A stretch of DNA of 64,000 bases, taken from Microbacteriaceae bacterium PS02070. Its GTDB lineage: Bacteria; Actinomycetota; Actinomycetes; Actinomycetales; Microbacteriaceae. The DNA lies in the NCBI GenBank assembly GCA_029959865.1, contig JASCPE010000006.1, forward strand, positions 61,061-125,060. The letters are read 5' to 3'. Within the stretch, counting starts at the first letter, position 1, and each line of letters begins with the position of its first letter. Under the pieces are notes generated by a model. The model searched no databases. It had not been told where the DNA came from and was given only the letters and a program-made list of their open reading frames with translations. Made by a program: the position numbers and the translations under genes. Of this stretch, positions 34,601-43,749 are shown piece by piece.

Positions 34601-36147
34601 CGACGCTCACCCATCCGGAAGATGGTTCCGCCGTCATCCGACGTCAGGGCACGGACGAGTTCCTCATCGTGGGTGATGACGATGAGGGCTGTCCCCGCAT
34701 CGCGCACGTCAAGCATGAGCGTGGTCAGTTCCCGCCACGTGCGTGCGTCCTGCCCGAAGGTCGGCTCATCGAGGATGAGCACGCGCGGCCGAGTTGCCAA
34801 CGCCGCAGCGACCGTGAGACGTCGTTTCTCGCCGCCGGAGAGCGTGAACGGGTTCACCTTGGCAAGGCGCCGCAGCCGCAGACCGTCCAGAAGCGGCTCC
34901 ACCCGTTCCGAGATCTGCTCGGGCGTCAGCCCCACCGCGCGCGGGCCGACCTCCAGCTCTTCCCGAACGGTGCGCGCGAGGAGCTGATGATCGGGAGACT
35001 GGAACACCATCCCCAGCCGCGTGAGGAGCTGCGAGGATCGCCATCGAATCGGATCGTGCCCGAGGCCCATCGCAAGAGCGTCGGTCGCCTCGACAGCGCC
35101 GGAGACGGGGGCCAGGAGACCGGCGAGGGTAAGGGCAAGCGTCGACTTCCCGGATCCATTCGCCCCGACGATGGCAAGCACCCGGCCTCCGGTTACCTCG
35201 ACAGCCACGTCCTCCGCTGCGCTCACCGCATGCTTCTCGCCGAACGGGCGTCGCCCGACGGACAGACGATCCGCGCGCAGGAGCGCCTCAGGCGACGACG
35301 TCGTGACCGCTTCGTCCTGGTTGTCCCGTGCACGACGAACGAGCTCCGGCTTCACGCCCGGGACCCATACGTCCGCATCGGACAGGGCATCGCGATGCGC
35401 ACGGAACACGTCAGCGGGTGGTCCATCGGCAAGCAATCCGCCGCCGTCGTCCGCTGAGGCGAGCACGATCACCCGATCGACGTGCTCCGCCCACACGTCG
35501 ACGCGATGCTCAACGACGATCAGCGTCGCGCCGCTTTCCTCCGCCGCACGCACGACCGAATCCCGGACCTCGACCACCCCCGCCGGGTCGAGGTTCGCCG
35601 TGGGCTCATCCAGCAGGAGGATGCCCGGTTGCATGGCGAGGGCACCCGCAAGGGCGAGGCGCTGCTTCTGCCCGCCGGACAGAGCAGCGGTAGATCTGTC
35701 CTTGTCGACGTCCAGTCCTACTGCCGTCAGAGCCTGGTCGACCCGGGGCCAGATCTGGTCGGCGGGCACAGCGAGGTTCTCGCATCCGAAAGCGATGTCG
35801 TCCCCGACGCGAGCGAGCACGATCTGACTGTCGGGATCCTGCAGCACCAATCCGGATCGACCGCGCGCCACCGACGCTGGCTGCGCGTCGATGAGGAGCG
35901 ACCCGGACTGTTCCCCGTCCTCGTCACCACCGAGGACACCGGCGATACCGCGCAACAGGGTGCTCTTGCCCGAGCCGCTCGCGCCGAGAAGCAGCACCCT
36001 CTCGCCCGGGGCGATGTCCAGGTCCAGCCCGGCCACAGCCCACCGGCGACGTCCCGCGTGTCGCCAGCCCCATCCGGATGCCCGGACTCCAGCCGGCGAG
36101 CTGAGTGCGTCAGGCGGCGAAGGCGTTTCGCTTGGCTCCGCGCTCAC
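34597..36147 (-). CDS. ECF transporter A component, two fused ATPase domains
   Basis: A 516-residue protein holding two ABC ATPases in one chain. Domain 1 (about 30-255): Walker A GASGSGKST (55-63), Q-loop VLQDPDSQIVLA, signature LSGGQKQRLALAGAL, DEPTANLDP. Domain 2 (about 290-510): GANGSGKST, FQSPDHQLLA, LSGGEKRRLTVAAAL, DEPTFGQDARTW. The QDPDxQ and QSPDxQ Q-loops are typical of EcfA proteins. Start GTG 36147 overlaps the S-component stop by four bases. The fused form is common in YkoEDC-type transporters. Confidence 0.93.
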   Translation of the reverse strand: MSAEPSETPSPPDALSSPAGVRASGWGWRHAGRRRWAVAGLDLDIAPGERVLLLGASGSGKSTLLRGIAGVLGGDEDGEQSGSLLIDAQPASVARGRSGLVLQDPDSQIVLARVGDDIAFGCENLAVPADQIWPRVDQALTAVGLDVDKDRSTAALSGGQKQRLALAGALAMQPGILLLDEPTANLDPAGVVEVRDSVVRAAEESGATLIVVEHRVDVWAEHVDRVIVLASADDGGGLLADGPPADVFRAHRDALSDADVWVPGVKPELVRRARDNQDEAVTTSSPEALLRADRLSVGRRPFGEKHAVSAAEDVAVEVTGGRVLAIVGANGSGKSTLALTLAGLLAPVSGAVEATDALAMGLGHDPIRWRSSQLLTRLGMVFQSPDHQLLARTVREELEVGPRAVGLTPEQISERVEPLLDGLRLRRLAKVNPFTLSGGEKRRLTVAAALATRPRVLILDEPTFGQDARTWRELTTLMLDVRDAGTALIVITHDEELVRALTSDDGGTIFRMGERR

Positions 36148-36794
36148 GCCGCGTCGGGATCGTCGTCCGCCGGCGCGCGGACCTCTCGCCCGGCAGCGAA
36201 TCGGTCGAGGGCGCCCGTGGCGGCCAGGGCCCGGGCGATGAGCCACGATACGAATCCAGCGATGACGATGCCCGACACGACCGCGCTCGCGATATAGATC
36301 AGCCGGATCTCCAGAGCCTGGGCGGCCGTCGAGGTGAAGGTCGTGTCCAGGAGACCCGTCGATAGGCCGGCCACGGCACCTGCGACGAGCGCTCCGGTCA
36401 GCCGCCAGTTCAGATACAGGAACAGCGCGAAGCCGATCTCGGTCGCAAGCCCCTGCACGACACCCCAGATGAGTGTCTCGAAGCCCCACTGCGTGCCGAT
36501 GGCCATCGACACCACGGCGGCGACGACCTCTGTGTACAGCGCCGCACCGGGCTTGCGGATGACCAAGCCGCCCAGCACGCCCGCGAAGAGCCATCCTCCG
36601 GCCATCAGCCCGGAAAAGCCCGGGGAGAAGACCAGGAGCGTCTCAAACGCCGGCCAGGTGAGTCCCCACAGCCAGAACAGGACCCCGGCCGCAACACCGA
36701 TGACGCTCGCGACGACGATATCGACGACGCGCCAGCGATAGCGGCCGTTCACGGACGTGGACGAATGATGTGTCTGGGGTGCAGACGAGTGCAT
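36144..36794 (-). CDS. ykoE: ECF transporter S component, YkoE-like (thiamine precursor)
   Basis: A 216-residue substrate-binding membrane protein with about six helices (about 24-45, 55-75, 85-105, 115-135, 150-170 and 180-200) and a polar acidic tail. Length and the WGLTWPAFE and TEVVAAVVSMAIGTQWG segments fit YkoE, the S component for hydroxymethylpyrimidine/thiamine precursors, and the TPP riboswitch just upstream agrees. ATG 36794 follows GGGAGGAG, which overlaps the riboswitch 3' end. First gene of the S-AA-T operon. Confidence 0.85.
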   Translation of the reverse strand: MHSSAPQTHHSSTSVNGRYRWRVVDIVVASVIGVAAGVLFWLWGLTWPAFETLLVFSPGFSGLMAGGWLFAGVLGGLVIRKPGAALYTEVVAAVVSMAIGTQWGFETLIWGVVQGLATEIGFALFLYLNWRLTGALVAGAVAGLSTGLLDTTFTSTAAQALEIRLIYIASAVVSGIVIAGFVSWLIARALAATGALDRFAAGREVRAPADDDPDAA

Positions 36795-36799
36795 TGATC

Positions 36800-36890
36800 T
36801 CTCCTCCCTGCGCCGGCATGATCCGGATCAGGTTCGACGGTCGAAGCGTGGATCGCTTCCTCTCAGCCCGGCTCACCGGACTCCCGTGGG
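36800..36890 (-). promoter_or_regulatory. TPP riboswitch (THI element)
   Basis: Read on the minus strand, the conserved THI-box blocks appear in order: GGCTGAGAGG (36868-36859), then AACCTGATCCGGATCATGCC, then GCGCAGGGAGG at the 3' end. The final block merges with the ribosome-binding site GGGAGGAG, six bases from the ykoE ATG, so thiamine pyrophosphate binding can hide the site and shut off translation. Confidence 0.95.
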
Positions 36891-36933
36891 TGGACTCCGA
36901 GTATATCGCCGCAGCCGCGCTACGTTAGGTCTC

Positions 36934-38337
36934 GTGAAGACTTCGGACGCGCCTTCCCCCGAGCGCTCCGGCCGCGATGTCGATTCGGGCACGACGACAA
37001 CCGAGCAACGCGCGCTGAGCTGGTTCAGGCCGAACGCGCTGGATCGCTCAGACGACCACACATTCGATGCCACGCCGGGACCTGCGCCCGCCGCCGCCGA
37101 CCTCCTTCCCCACCGCCCGCGCCGTTCCCCGGTGCGCGCGGGAATCATCCTCCCTCTCGTCGGGATCATCGGCCTCGGGGCCGGCTACGCCGCGGCAACA
37201 CTGCTGTGGCCGCTCACGGAAGTGCAGCCCACCGTGACCGCGGCGTCGATCCCGACCCTCACCTCACCCGCCTCCGACCTGGCCTGGCCGACAGTCGGAG
37301 ACGGGTCGGTCGCGGTCGGCGGCATGGAGGCCGTCTCGTCGTCGAGCTCCAACATCGTGCCGATGGCGAGCATCACAAAGGTCGTCACCGCCCTCACCGT
37401 TCTGGACAGAGCACCGCTTGAGGTGGGGGAAGACGGCCCGAGCTACGCGTTCACCTGGGACGACCAGGCCGAGTACTGGAACTACCTCTACCGCAACGAG
37501 TCCGCGCTCGATGTGCCCGTCGAGGGGAGCCTGACGCAGTATCAGTTGCTCCAGGGCGCTTTGATCGGCTCGGCCGGCAACTACGTCGATCGCCTCGTGG
37601 CTGAACTCTGGGACAGCGAAGAGGCCTTCCTCGCCGACGCTCAGAGTCTGCTGGACGCGCACGGCATCACCGGCATCACAATCGTTGAGGCGACGGGCAT
37701 CGACCAGGGCAACACCGCCGATACGGCCTCCCTGGTTCGTCTCGGCGAGATCGCGATGCGCGACCCGGTCATCGCCGAGATCGTCGGAACGGAATCGGTC
37801 ACCCTCCCCGGCGCAGGGCTTGTGGAGAACACCAACACGCTCCTCGGCGAGGACGGCGTCGTCGGGATCAAGACGGGCGGTCTGACCGGGTACTACAACC
37901 TGCTCGCCGCGCGCACGATCGCCGTCGAGGACGAAGAGGTGACCGTCTACGCGTCCGTCGTTGGACAGCCCACCTCCGACGATCGCTTCGCAGAGACGGA
38001 TCGGCTCCTCGACGCGGTCGCGGCCGAGGTGTCCTCGCCGTACCACCTGCCTGCCGAAACGGTCGCCGGGCAAGTGACCACGCTCTGGGGCGCCGAGGCG
38101 GAGATCCTCACGTCCGAGGAATCCAGCCTCCTGCTGTGGAACGGCGAATCGGCCGAGACCACGGCTGCAATCGAGCTCAATGACGCTCGCGCGACAGGGG
38201 ATGCCGTGGGCACGCTGGAGGTAGCGGGACCCATCGACACGGACGCCATTCCTCTCGTCTTGAGCGACGATATCCCCGGCCCGGACGGCTGGTGGAGGCT
38301 GACCCACCCCCTGCAGCTCTGGGGACTCGCCGACTGA
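36934..38337 (+). CDS. D-alanyl-D-alanine carboxypeptidase family protein (S11)
   Basis: A 467-residue membrane-anchored penicillin-binding-type protein: basic cytoplasmic part, one helix (about 69-92, AGIILPLVGIIGLGAGYAAA) and an extracytoplasmic peptidase domain. The catalytic motif SITK (146-149) and GIKTGG are intact. The SxN position reads GSAGNY (212-217), so the expected Asn may be shifted or replaced. A further 110 residues follow the peptidase domain. GTG 36934 is preferred; no strong ribosome-binding site, and a TACGTT ending eight bases before could be a -10 of a leaderless transcript. Would trim peptidoglycan stem peptides. Confidence 0.88.
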   Translation: MKTSDAPSPERSGRDVDSGTTTTEQRALSWFRPNALDRSDDHTFDATPGPAPAAADLLPHRPRRSPVRAGIILPLVGIIGLGAGYAAATLLWPLTEVQPTVTAASIPTLTSPASDLAWPTVGDGSVAVGGMEAVSSSSSNIVPMASITKVVTALTVLDRAPLEVGEDGPSYAFTWDDQAEYWNYLYRNESALDVPVEGSLTQYQLLQGALIGSAGNYVDRLVAELWDSEEAFLADAQSLLDAHGITGITIVEATGIDQGNTADTASLVRLGEIAMRDPVIAEIVGTESVTLPGAGLVENTNTLLGEDGVVGIKTGGLTGYYNLLAARTIAVEDEEVTVYASVVGQPTSDDRFAETDRLLDAVAAEVSSPYHLPAETVAGQVTTLWGAEAEILTSEESSLLLWNGESAETTAAIELNDARATGDAVGTLEVAGPIDTDAIPLVLSDDIPGPDGWWRLTHPLQLWGLAD

Positions 38338-39264
38338 TCAGGCGAAGCGCAACACCTGCTGGAGGCGGGTGCGGAGATCGAAGATCTCATTGCCGCCGAT
38401 GTCGCGCGCTCCCGTGATCCCTCGCCGGAGGACCGTCGACAAAGCGGAACGCGTCACGGCCGCAACGAGCATGCCCCGGCTCTTGCCGAGTTCCACGATC
38501 GGTGGGTCAAGATCCTCGTCGGGCAAGACGACGAGAACGCCGCTGAATCGCACCTTCGCCGCGCGCGCGATCGTGCGGGCTGCGAGAACGAGCGTGCCGA
38601 TCGGATCGCCCGCATCTTCGATCTCGCCGCGGCGCAGACGCACGGGACCGCCCGTGTCTTCCGATGCGATGGCGTAGAGACCCGACGGGCCGAGGACGAT
38701 GTGGTCGATCTTCATGGCCTGGCCGCGGGCCTCGACGGCGAGGTCGTGCCACACCGTGTACCCCATGCCGAGGTCAGCGACGATCCGCGCGGTTGCTTCT
38801 TCCGCAAGCGCATCCGCGAGGAGGTGCTGAATCTCGCGCGGCGCCCGGCGGACGAGAGCCGGATCGTAGGGGTCATCCAGATCGATGCCACGCCCGGCCC
38901 ACTCCCTCATGAGCCGAAGGTAATGCTCGCGGTTCCATCCACCCGGGTGCCCGGACGTCCGTGCCTTCGGGCGGGTATCCGCAGTGGGGGTGCGCGGCCG
39001 CCAAGAGCTCTGCGCGTCGGGAGTGAAGTCCGGAGTGGACGCGGCCCCGAAGCCGTGCCCGGAGTCGTACCCCGCGCGCGCCTGCGTCGTACCGATCAGC
39101 TCCCAGGCTCGCTGGACACGCACGAACTCGGCCGCGTCTCCGCCGGTATCAGGATGCGTCTCTCGGAGTTTCGCGCGGTAGGCACGACGCAGTGTCTCCG
39201 CGTCAGCGGTTGCTTCGACACCGAGGACCGCGTATGCCGAGTCGGAGAGAGGGCTGTCGAACAT
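38338..39264 (-). CDS. J-domain protein with NERD-like nuclease domain
   Basis: A 308-residue two-part protein. Residues 8-70 form a DnaJ J domain with the HPD tripeptide at 37-39. After a Pro/Thr-rich linker, residues about 150-240 (MGYTVWHDLAVEARGQAMKIDHIVLGPSGLYAIASED) fit the NERD domain, a nuclease-related fold with conserved D-x-H and E/D positions. No zinc-finger or client-binding domain of classical DnaJ is present. The combination suggests an Hsp70-linked DNA or RNA maintenance role, but no pathway is known to me. Its stop abuts the carboxypeptidase stop directly (38337/38338). Confidence 0.85.
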   Translation of the reverse strand: MFDSPLSDSAYAVLGVEATADAETLRRAYRAKLRETHPDTGGDAAEFVRVQRAWELIGTTQARAGYDSGHGFGAASTPDFTPDAQSSWRPRTPTADTRPKARTSGHPGGWNREHYLRLMREWAGRGIDLDDPYDPALVRRAPREIQHLLADALAEEATARIVADLGMGYTVWHDLAVEARGQAMKIDHIVLGPSGLYAIASEDTGGPVRLRRGEIEDAGDPIGTLVLAARTIARAAKVRFSGVLVVLPDEDLDPPIVELGKSRGMLVAAVTRSALSTVLRRGITGARDIGGNEIFDLRTRLQQVLRFA

Positions 39265-39267
39265 GCC

Positions 39268-40335
39268 TCAAGACCACAGGGGACGTGCGGGCACCGATGC
39301 GAGGGCGGTGTCGCCGAGGCCGGCGGGGAGATCGGCGAGGGTCGCCGGTTGCCATGCCGGCGACCGATCCTTGTCGACCAGCTGCGCACGGATCCCCTCG
39401 ACGAAATCGGGCTGCGTATGGGTGAACCATGCAGCGAGCGCGTACTCCTGCGCAAGCACGGCACGAAGATCCGGCAGCTCGCGTGCTCGGCGGATCGCCC
39501 CGAGCGTGACGGTGAGCGATGTGGGCGACAGTTCCCCCAGAGTGTCGGCTGCCTTCTGCGCATCGGAGTGACCGCTGGCGTGGAGACGCCCGATGATCTC
39601 GGACACCGTGGGGGCAGCGAACGCGTCATCGATCCACTCTCGTGATGACGCCAGGTGGGATTGGCTGTGATGATCATTGCTCGCAAAGGAACGCGCGATG
39701 TCGATCGCCTCGTCGGTGGCGCGTGCCTGGAGCGCGTCTGCGAGCGCCGGCAGTTCCGTCGAATCGACGGGGACGTCGGCAAAGCCCGCGTAGATGGCGT
39801 CGGCGGCGTCCATGGTTGTTCCTGTGAGCCCCAGGAACTCTCCGGTGCGGCCGGGGGCACGGCTGAGCAGAAAAGTACCGCCGACGTCCGGGGTGAAGCC
39901 GATCCGCGTCTCCGGCATCGCGAGTTTCGAACGCTCCGTCACCACGCGCACCGACGCGTGGCCAGCCAGTCCGATTCCCCCACCCATCGTGATGCCGTCC
40001 GCGAAGACGACGATGGGCTTGGGATACTCGGCGATCTGTGCGTTGAGTGTGTATTCGGAGCGGAAGAAGCTATCGGCCGTCTCTGGGTGCCCGGCCGCGA
40101 CCTCGAGCGAGATCTCGCGCACGTCGCCCCCCGCGCACAGCCCGCGCTCTCCGGCGCCATCAATGAGCACCAGCCGAACGGATTCGTCGTCTCGCCACCG
40201 CGCCAACGCTGCGGCGACGTCATCGATCATCGCTTGGTTGAGTGCATTGATGGCCCGCGGACGGTCGAGGGTGAGTCTCCCGACGCCGTCGACGGCCTGC
40301 ACACGCACGAGGCGGGGAACTTCCGTGTCACTCAC
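39268..40335 (-). CDS. Enoyl-CoA hydratase/isomerase family, 3-hydroxyisobutyryl-CoA hydrolase-like
   Basis: A 355-residue long crotonase-family protein. GLCAGGDVREIS and MGGGIGLAGHASVRVVTERSKLAMPE build the oxyanion hole, and the C-terminal extension (about 255-355) is typical of 3-hydroxyisobutyryl-CoA hydrolase (valine breakdown). The GFTPDVGGTFLLSR stretch is characteristic of that group. The gene ends three bases before the J-domain gene begins, so they may be co-transcribed although functionally unrelated. ATG 40335 start. Confidence 0.9.
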   Translation of the reverse strand: MSDTEVPRLVRVQAVDGVGRLTLDRPRAINALNQAMIDDVAAALARWRDDESVRLVLIDGAGERGLCAGGDVREISLEVAAGHPETADSFFRSEYTLNAQIAEYPKPIVVFADGITMGGGIGLAGHASVRVVTERSKLAMPETRIGFTPDVGGTFLLSRAPGRTGEFLGLTGTTMDAADAIYAGFADVPVDSTELPALADALQARATDEAIDIARSFASNDHHSQSHLASSREWIDDAFAAPTVSEIIGRLHASGHSDAQKAADTLGELSPTSLTVTLGAIRRARELPDLRAVLAQEYALAAWFTHTQPDFVEGIRAQLVDKDRSPAWQPATLADLPAGLGDTALASVPARPLWS

Positions 40336-40432
40336 CCCGCCAGGCTACCGGGAGTCGGCGGGGCGGGTCGCGTCCTGACGGGATGTGGGACAGGATGAAA
40401 GAGAGTGCCCGCGACGAAAGGCCCCGCACCCT

Positions 40433-41455
40433 ATGTCCACCGGCCAGGTTCTGGAATTCTCCGGCGTGACCAAGCGCTTCGGACCCGTCACCGCTGTCGA
40501 CTCCCTCGATGCCCGCGTCGAACCGGGGACCGTCACCGGGTTCCTCGGCCCGAACGGCGCCGGCAAGACCACGAGTCTTCGCATCCTCCTCGGGCTCGTG
40601 AAAGCGTCATCCGGTGTCGCCACGATCGGAGGCAAACGGTACGCCGACCTTGATCGCCCCCTCCTGCAGGTTGGCGCCGCGCTGGAGGCATCAAGCTTCC
40701 ACCCGGGCCGGAGCGCCGCGAACCATCTCGCCGTCTACGCCGCCGCCGTCGGTCTGCCACGGACCCGAGTGGATGCCGTTCTCGGGCTTGTCGGCCTCTC
40801 CGACGTCGCTGGCCGCAAGGTCGGCGGGTTCTCGCTCGGTATGCGCCAGCGTCTGGGTCTTGCCTATACGCTCCTCGGCGACCCCGGCGTCCTCCTCCTC
40901 GATGAGCCTGCGAACGGCCTGGACCCGGAGGGCATCAAATGGATGCGCGGCTTCCTCCGTGCCCTCGCGGCCGAGGGGCGCACCGTCCTCGTCTCCTCAC
41001 ACCTGCTCGCGGAGATCCAGCAGACGGCAGACTCCCTGCTGATCGTCGCACGGGGGCGCATGGTCTTCCAGGGAACGATGGACGAGCTGACCGCGCTCAA
41101 GCCGACCGTGACGATTGTCGAGTCTCCCAACCGCACCGCCCTGGGCACACTGCTCGAGCGCGCCGGGTTGGACCCCACGCCGCAGGGAGCAGGCTTCGCG
41201 GTCGCGAGTGCCGATACGACGACTATCGGCGCCCTCGTTGCCGAGCAAGGAATCGCCCTGTCGCTGCTGCACCGCACGCCTCCGGAGCTCGAGTCGATCT
41301 TCTTGGAGCTGGTCCGCGGTGACCGGACCGCAGACGCCGCCGAGCCCGCGCCGGACTTGCCACCGCCGGACGCAGGTTCCGTGTTGGCCACGCCGCCCGC
41401 CGACGGTGGCGAGGGTCACGGCAGAGATCGCGAGACGAAGGAGGGGACGTCATGA
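40433..41455 (+). CDS. ABC transporter ATP-binding protein (ABC-2 export type)
   Basis: A 340-residue ATPase with Walker A GPNGAGKTT, VGAALEASSFHPGRSAANHL (Q-loop region without the usual Gln-rich motif), FSLGMRQRLGLAYTL as signature and DEPANGLDPEG. The C-terminal 110 residues are the regulatory domain seen in drug/antibiotic exporter ATPases, ending in a Pro-rich tail. ATG 40433 starts the conserved sequence; GAAAGG lies 12 bases before it. It overlaps its permease by four bases, forming a two-gene exporter. Confidence 0.93.
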   Translation: MSTGQVLEFSGVTKRFGPVTAVDSLDARVEPGTVTGFLGPNGAGKTTSLRILLGLVKASSGVATIGGKRYADLDRPLLQVGAALEASSFHPGRSAANHLAVYAAAVGLPRTRVDAVLGLVGLSDVAGRKVGGFSLGMRQRLGLAYTLLGDPGVLLLDEPANGLDPEGIKWMRGFLRALAAEGRTVLVSSHLLAEIQQTADSLLIVARGRMVFQGTMDELTALKPTVTIVESPNRTALGTLLERAGLDPTPQGAGFAVASADTTTIGALVAEQGIALSLLHRTPPELESIFLELVRGDRTADAAEPAPDLPPPDAGSVLATPPADGGEGHGRDRETKEGTS

Positions 41456-42282
41456 CTCTCCTGCGCGCATTCCGCTCCGAGCTGACGAAGGTCTTCACGA
41501 CGTCCATCTGGTGGGTGCTGGGCATCGTGCTCGTTGCCTACGTCGGCGCGATGGCTGCACTGTTGGCCGGGTCGCTCGGCTCCACGACTGTGGAAGCCGG
41601 CGCGGCACCGGGGACGGGACTGCCGGGATCGCTCCTGCCACCGCTCGTCTACAGCCTGGCGACCGCTGTCGGTTACGTGTTCCCGCTCCTGCTCGGTGCG
41701 CTGCTGGTCACCGGTGAGTACCGCCACAAGACCCTCACGCCGACGTTCCTTGCCACGCCCCGCCGCGGCATCTCGCTACTTGCCAAGGCCCTCGCGGCCG
41801 CCGCGATCGGCGCTATCTACGCGGTCGCCGCGATCCTGGCGACGGTCGGGCTCGGCGCCTTCATTCTGGGGCTGTCGTCGGTGGACTCACTGCTGGGCGA
41901 GTCAGACACATGGGCGATGATCGCGCGAATGGTTCTCGCGTATGTGCTGTGGGCCCTCGTCGGCGTCGGCCTTGGCGCCCTCGTCCGCAACCAGGTCGTC
42001 GCGATCGTCGCCGCGATCGCATTCACCCAGTTTGTCGAGCCGATCCTGCGCACCGTCTCCAGCTTCGTCGATGGACTGCCGACCGTGACCCAGTTCCTTC
42101 CCGGGGCTGCGGGCGACGCGCTGGTGGGCGCGAGCATCTACAACATGGCGACGCTCGCCCCGGAGATCTTGGGTGACGTGACGCAGTTGGACTGGTGGGC
42201 CGGCGGCCTGGTGCTGCTCGCCCTCGCTGCCGTGCTCGGGGTGATCGGCTACTTCGCAACGTGGCGACGCGACGTCACGTAG
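41452..42282 (+). CDS. ABC-2 type permease
   Basis: A 276-residue membrane protein with six hydrophobic segments (about 18-40, 60-85, 105-130, 150-172, 180-200 and 245-268) and TGEYRHKTLTPTFLATPRR, a stretch common in ABC-2 permeases. Partner of the ATPase just upstream. Its last 8 bases overlap the 3' end of the convergent PH-like gene. Substrate unknown; related pairs export drugs or peptides. Confidence 0.9.
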   Translation: MTLLRAFRSELTKVFTTSIWWVLGIVLVAYVGAMAALLAGSLGSTTVEAGAAPGTGLPGSLLPPLVYSLATAVGYVFPLLLGALLVTGEYRHKTLTPTFLATPRRGISLLAKALAAAAIGAIYAVAAILATVGLGAFILGLSSVDSLLGESDTWAMIARMVLAYVLWALVGVGLGALVRNQVVAIVAAIAFTQFVEPILRTVSSFVDGLPTVTQFLPGAAGDALVGASIYNMATLAPEILGDVTQLDWWAGGLVLLALAAVLGVIGYFATWRRDVT

Positions 42283-42694
42283 CGTCGCCCGGCTGCGTCT
42301 GAATCGCTCCGGTGGCGAGAGAGACGACATCGGTGGGATTCTCGTCGGTCTCCAAATGGAGGGCCTGGACGAGTGCCAGCCCATGCCGTGTGGTCAAGAC
42401 GATCCGCTCGTACTCCCCACCGCGAAGGTCGATCACGACCCCCGGGCGACGGCGGCGCACCAGCACGAAGTCAGACGCACCAGAGGCCTTCCAGGTTCCC
42501 ATCGCGATGACGCCGGGAATGAACGTCCCCGGGGATGCGACCCCCCGTAGCCATGTCCACGGGTCGTCGGTGAGCTGCACTTTGTGGATCTGCTCGCGCG
42601 GGATCTTCAACGACTGCGGGTGGAAGGAGATCGCACGCTCCACGCGCGTCAGCGACACCTCAAGCCGAGCGGAATCGAGGAGGAGCGTCACCAT
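42275..42694 (-). CDS. Small conserved hypothetical protein, PH-like fold
   Basis: A 139-residue cytoplasmic protein without signal or helices. Alternating short strands (VSLTRVERAISF, REQIHKVQL, SDFVLVRRRRPGVVIDL, YERIVLTTRHGLALVQAL) suggest a bacterial PH-like beta-barrel; VVIDLRGGEYERIVL is the best-preserved part. It converges on, and overlaps by eight bases, the ABC-2 permease gene. I do not know a function. Confidence 0.7.
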   Translation of the reverse strand: MVTLLLDSARLEVSLTRVERAISFHPQSLKIPREQIHKVQLTDDPWTWLRGVASPGTFIPGVIAMGTWKASGASDFVLVRRRRPGVVIDLRGGEYERIVLTTRHGLALVQALHLETDENPTDVVSLATGAIQTQPGDAT

Positions 42695-42779
42695 ACGCTC
42701 AGTCTGCCAGCGGTCCCCGCGCGCGACCTCTGCCTTTTCTCACAGAGCGACAACGATCTGGAACCGCGGCAGTGTGCTG

Positions 42780-43562
42780 CTAGTCGATGGTCGCCGGTGG
42801 AGTGAACGCCGCGAGCGTCGCAATGAGAGACTCGACAGTCTGTTCTGGTGCGACGGCTTGGATGCGCAAGCCCACGCCGCGAGCATCCTGAGCCGTCCGT
42901 GGACCGATCGCCGCAATGATCGTCGAATCCGCGATGTGCGGGAACTGGGCACGGACCTGTTCAGCGACCGAACCACTGGTCACCAGGATCGCGTTGATGC
43001 GTCCGGATGCGACGTCCTCGATGACCTTTTCGTTCGCAGGCACGCCGATGGTCCGATAGGCGACGACACTGCGCACGTCGTGGCCGGCCTCGAGCAGCCG
43101 TGAGGTGAGCACCGGCTTGGCTGCTTCACTGCGCAACGTCAGGATGCGTTTGCGCTCCGGTTCGATGGTGAGAAGCAGGTCGGCCATCCCCGCGGCGGAG
43201 TTCTCTTCGTCCGGGACGATATCGACCCGGTAGCCCACGGCGTTGAGCGCCGTCGCGGTCGTCTCTCCCACTGCCGCGACCCGCGTGCTGGCGGGAATCA
43301 CGGCGCGATAGGCGTAGAGCACGTCCACAGTCGTGGCACTGGTCAGCGTCACCCAGTCGAAAGCGCCCGCGGCAAGATCTGCGAGGGCACGATCGAGCGT
43401 GGCGAGGTCATTGGTGGGAGCGAAGTTGACGAGGGGAGCGACGACGGGATGCGCGCCGCGGCTGCGCAGACTCGCCGCGACACCGTCGCCCCACGGGCCG
43501 CCGCGCGGAACGAGCACGCGCCACCCCGCAAGGGGCCGCGTCGCGATCGGTTCCGTGGTCAT
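42780..43562 (-). CDS. hemD: Uroporphyrinogen-III synthase
   Basis: A 260-residue two-lobed protein matching HemD: LAGWRVLVPRGGPWGDGVAASLR in lobe 1, DWVTLTSATTVDVLY and LTSRLLEAGHDVRSVVAYRTIGVP in lobe 2, and AILVTSGSVAEQV with a closing IAAIGPRTAQDARGVGL segment. It closes hydroxymethylbilane to uroporphyrinogen III in heme synthesis. ATG 43562 starts the family sequence; residues upstream to 43664 look unrelated. It is not fused to cobA. Another heme gene, hemY-like, lies 1.3 kb away. Confidence 0.9.
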   Translation of the reverse strand: MTTEPIATRPLAGWRVLVPRGGPWGDGVAASLRSRGAHPVVAPLVNFAPTNDLATLDRALADLAAGAFDWVTLTSATTVDVLYAYRAVIPASTRVAAVGETTATALNAVGYRVDIVPDEENSAAGMADLLLTIEPERKRILTLRSEAAKPVLTSRLLEAGHDVRSVVAYRTIGVPANEKVIEDVASGRINAILVTSGSVAEQVRAQFPHIADSTIIAAIGPRTAQDARGVGLRIQAVAPEQTVESLIATLAAFTPPATID

Positions 43563-43749
43563 GGTTCGACTTTCGGGTAAACGACCGCCCGCGTACGAGC
43601 GGCCGACGACAGGGTGGGTGCTCTCGCTCGGGTGGTCGTCGGCAGCATACGACGTCATCGCCACTGCCTAGAACCCCACCATACCCACACTCGGCGCAGA
43701 CCCGCGTATCGACCGCGCCCTCGGGGCTGAGTCGACCGCTCTGGAGCCG

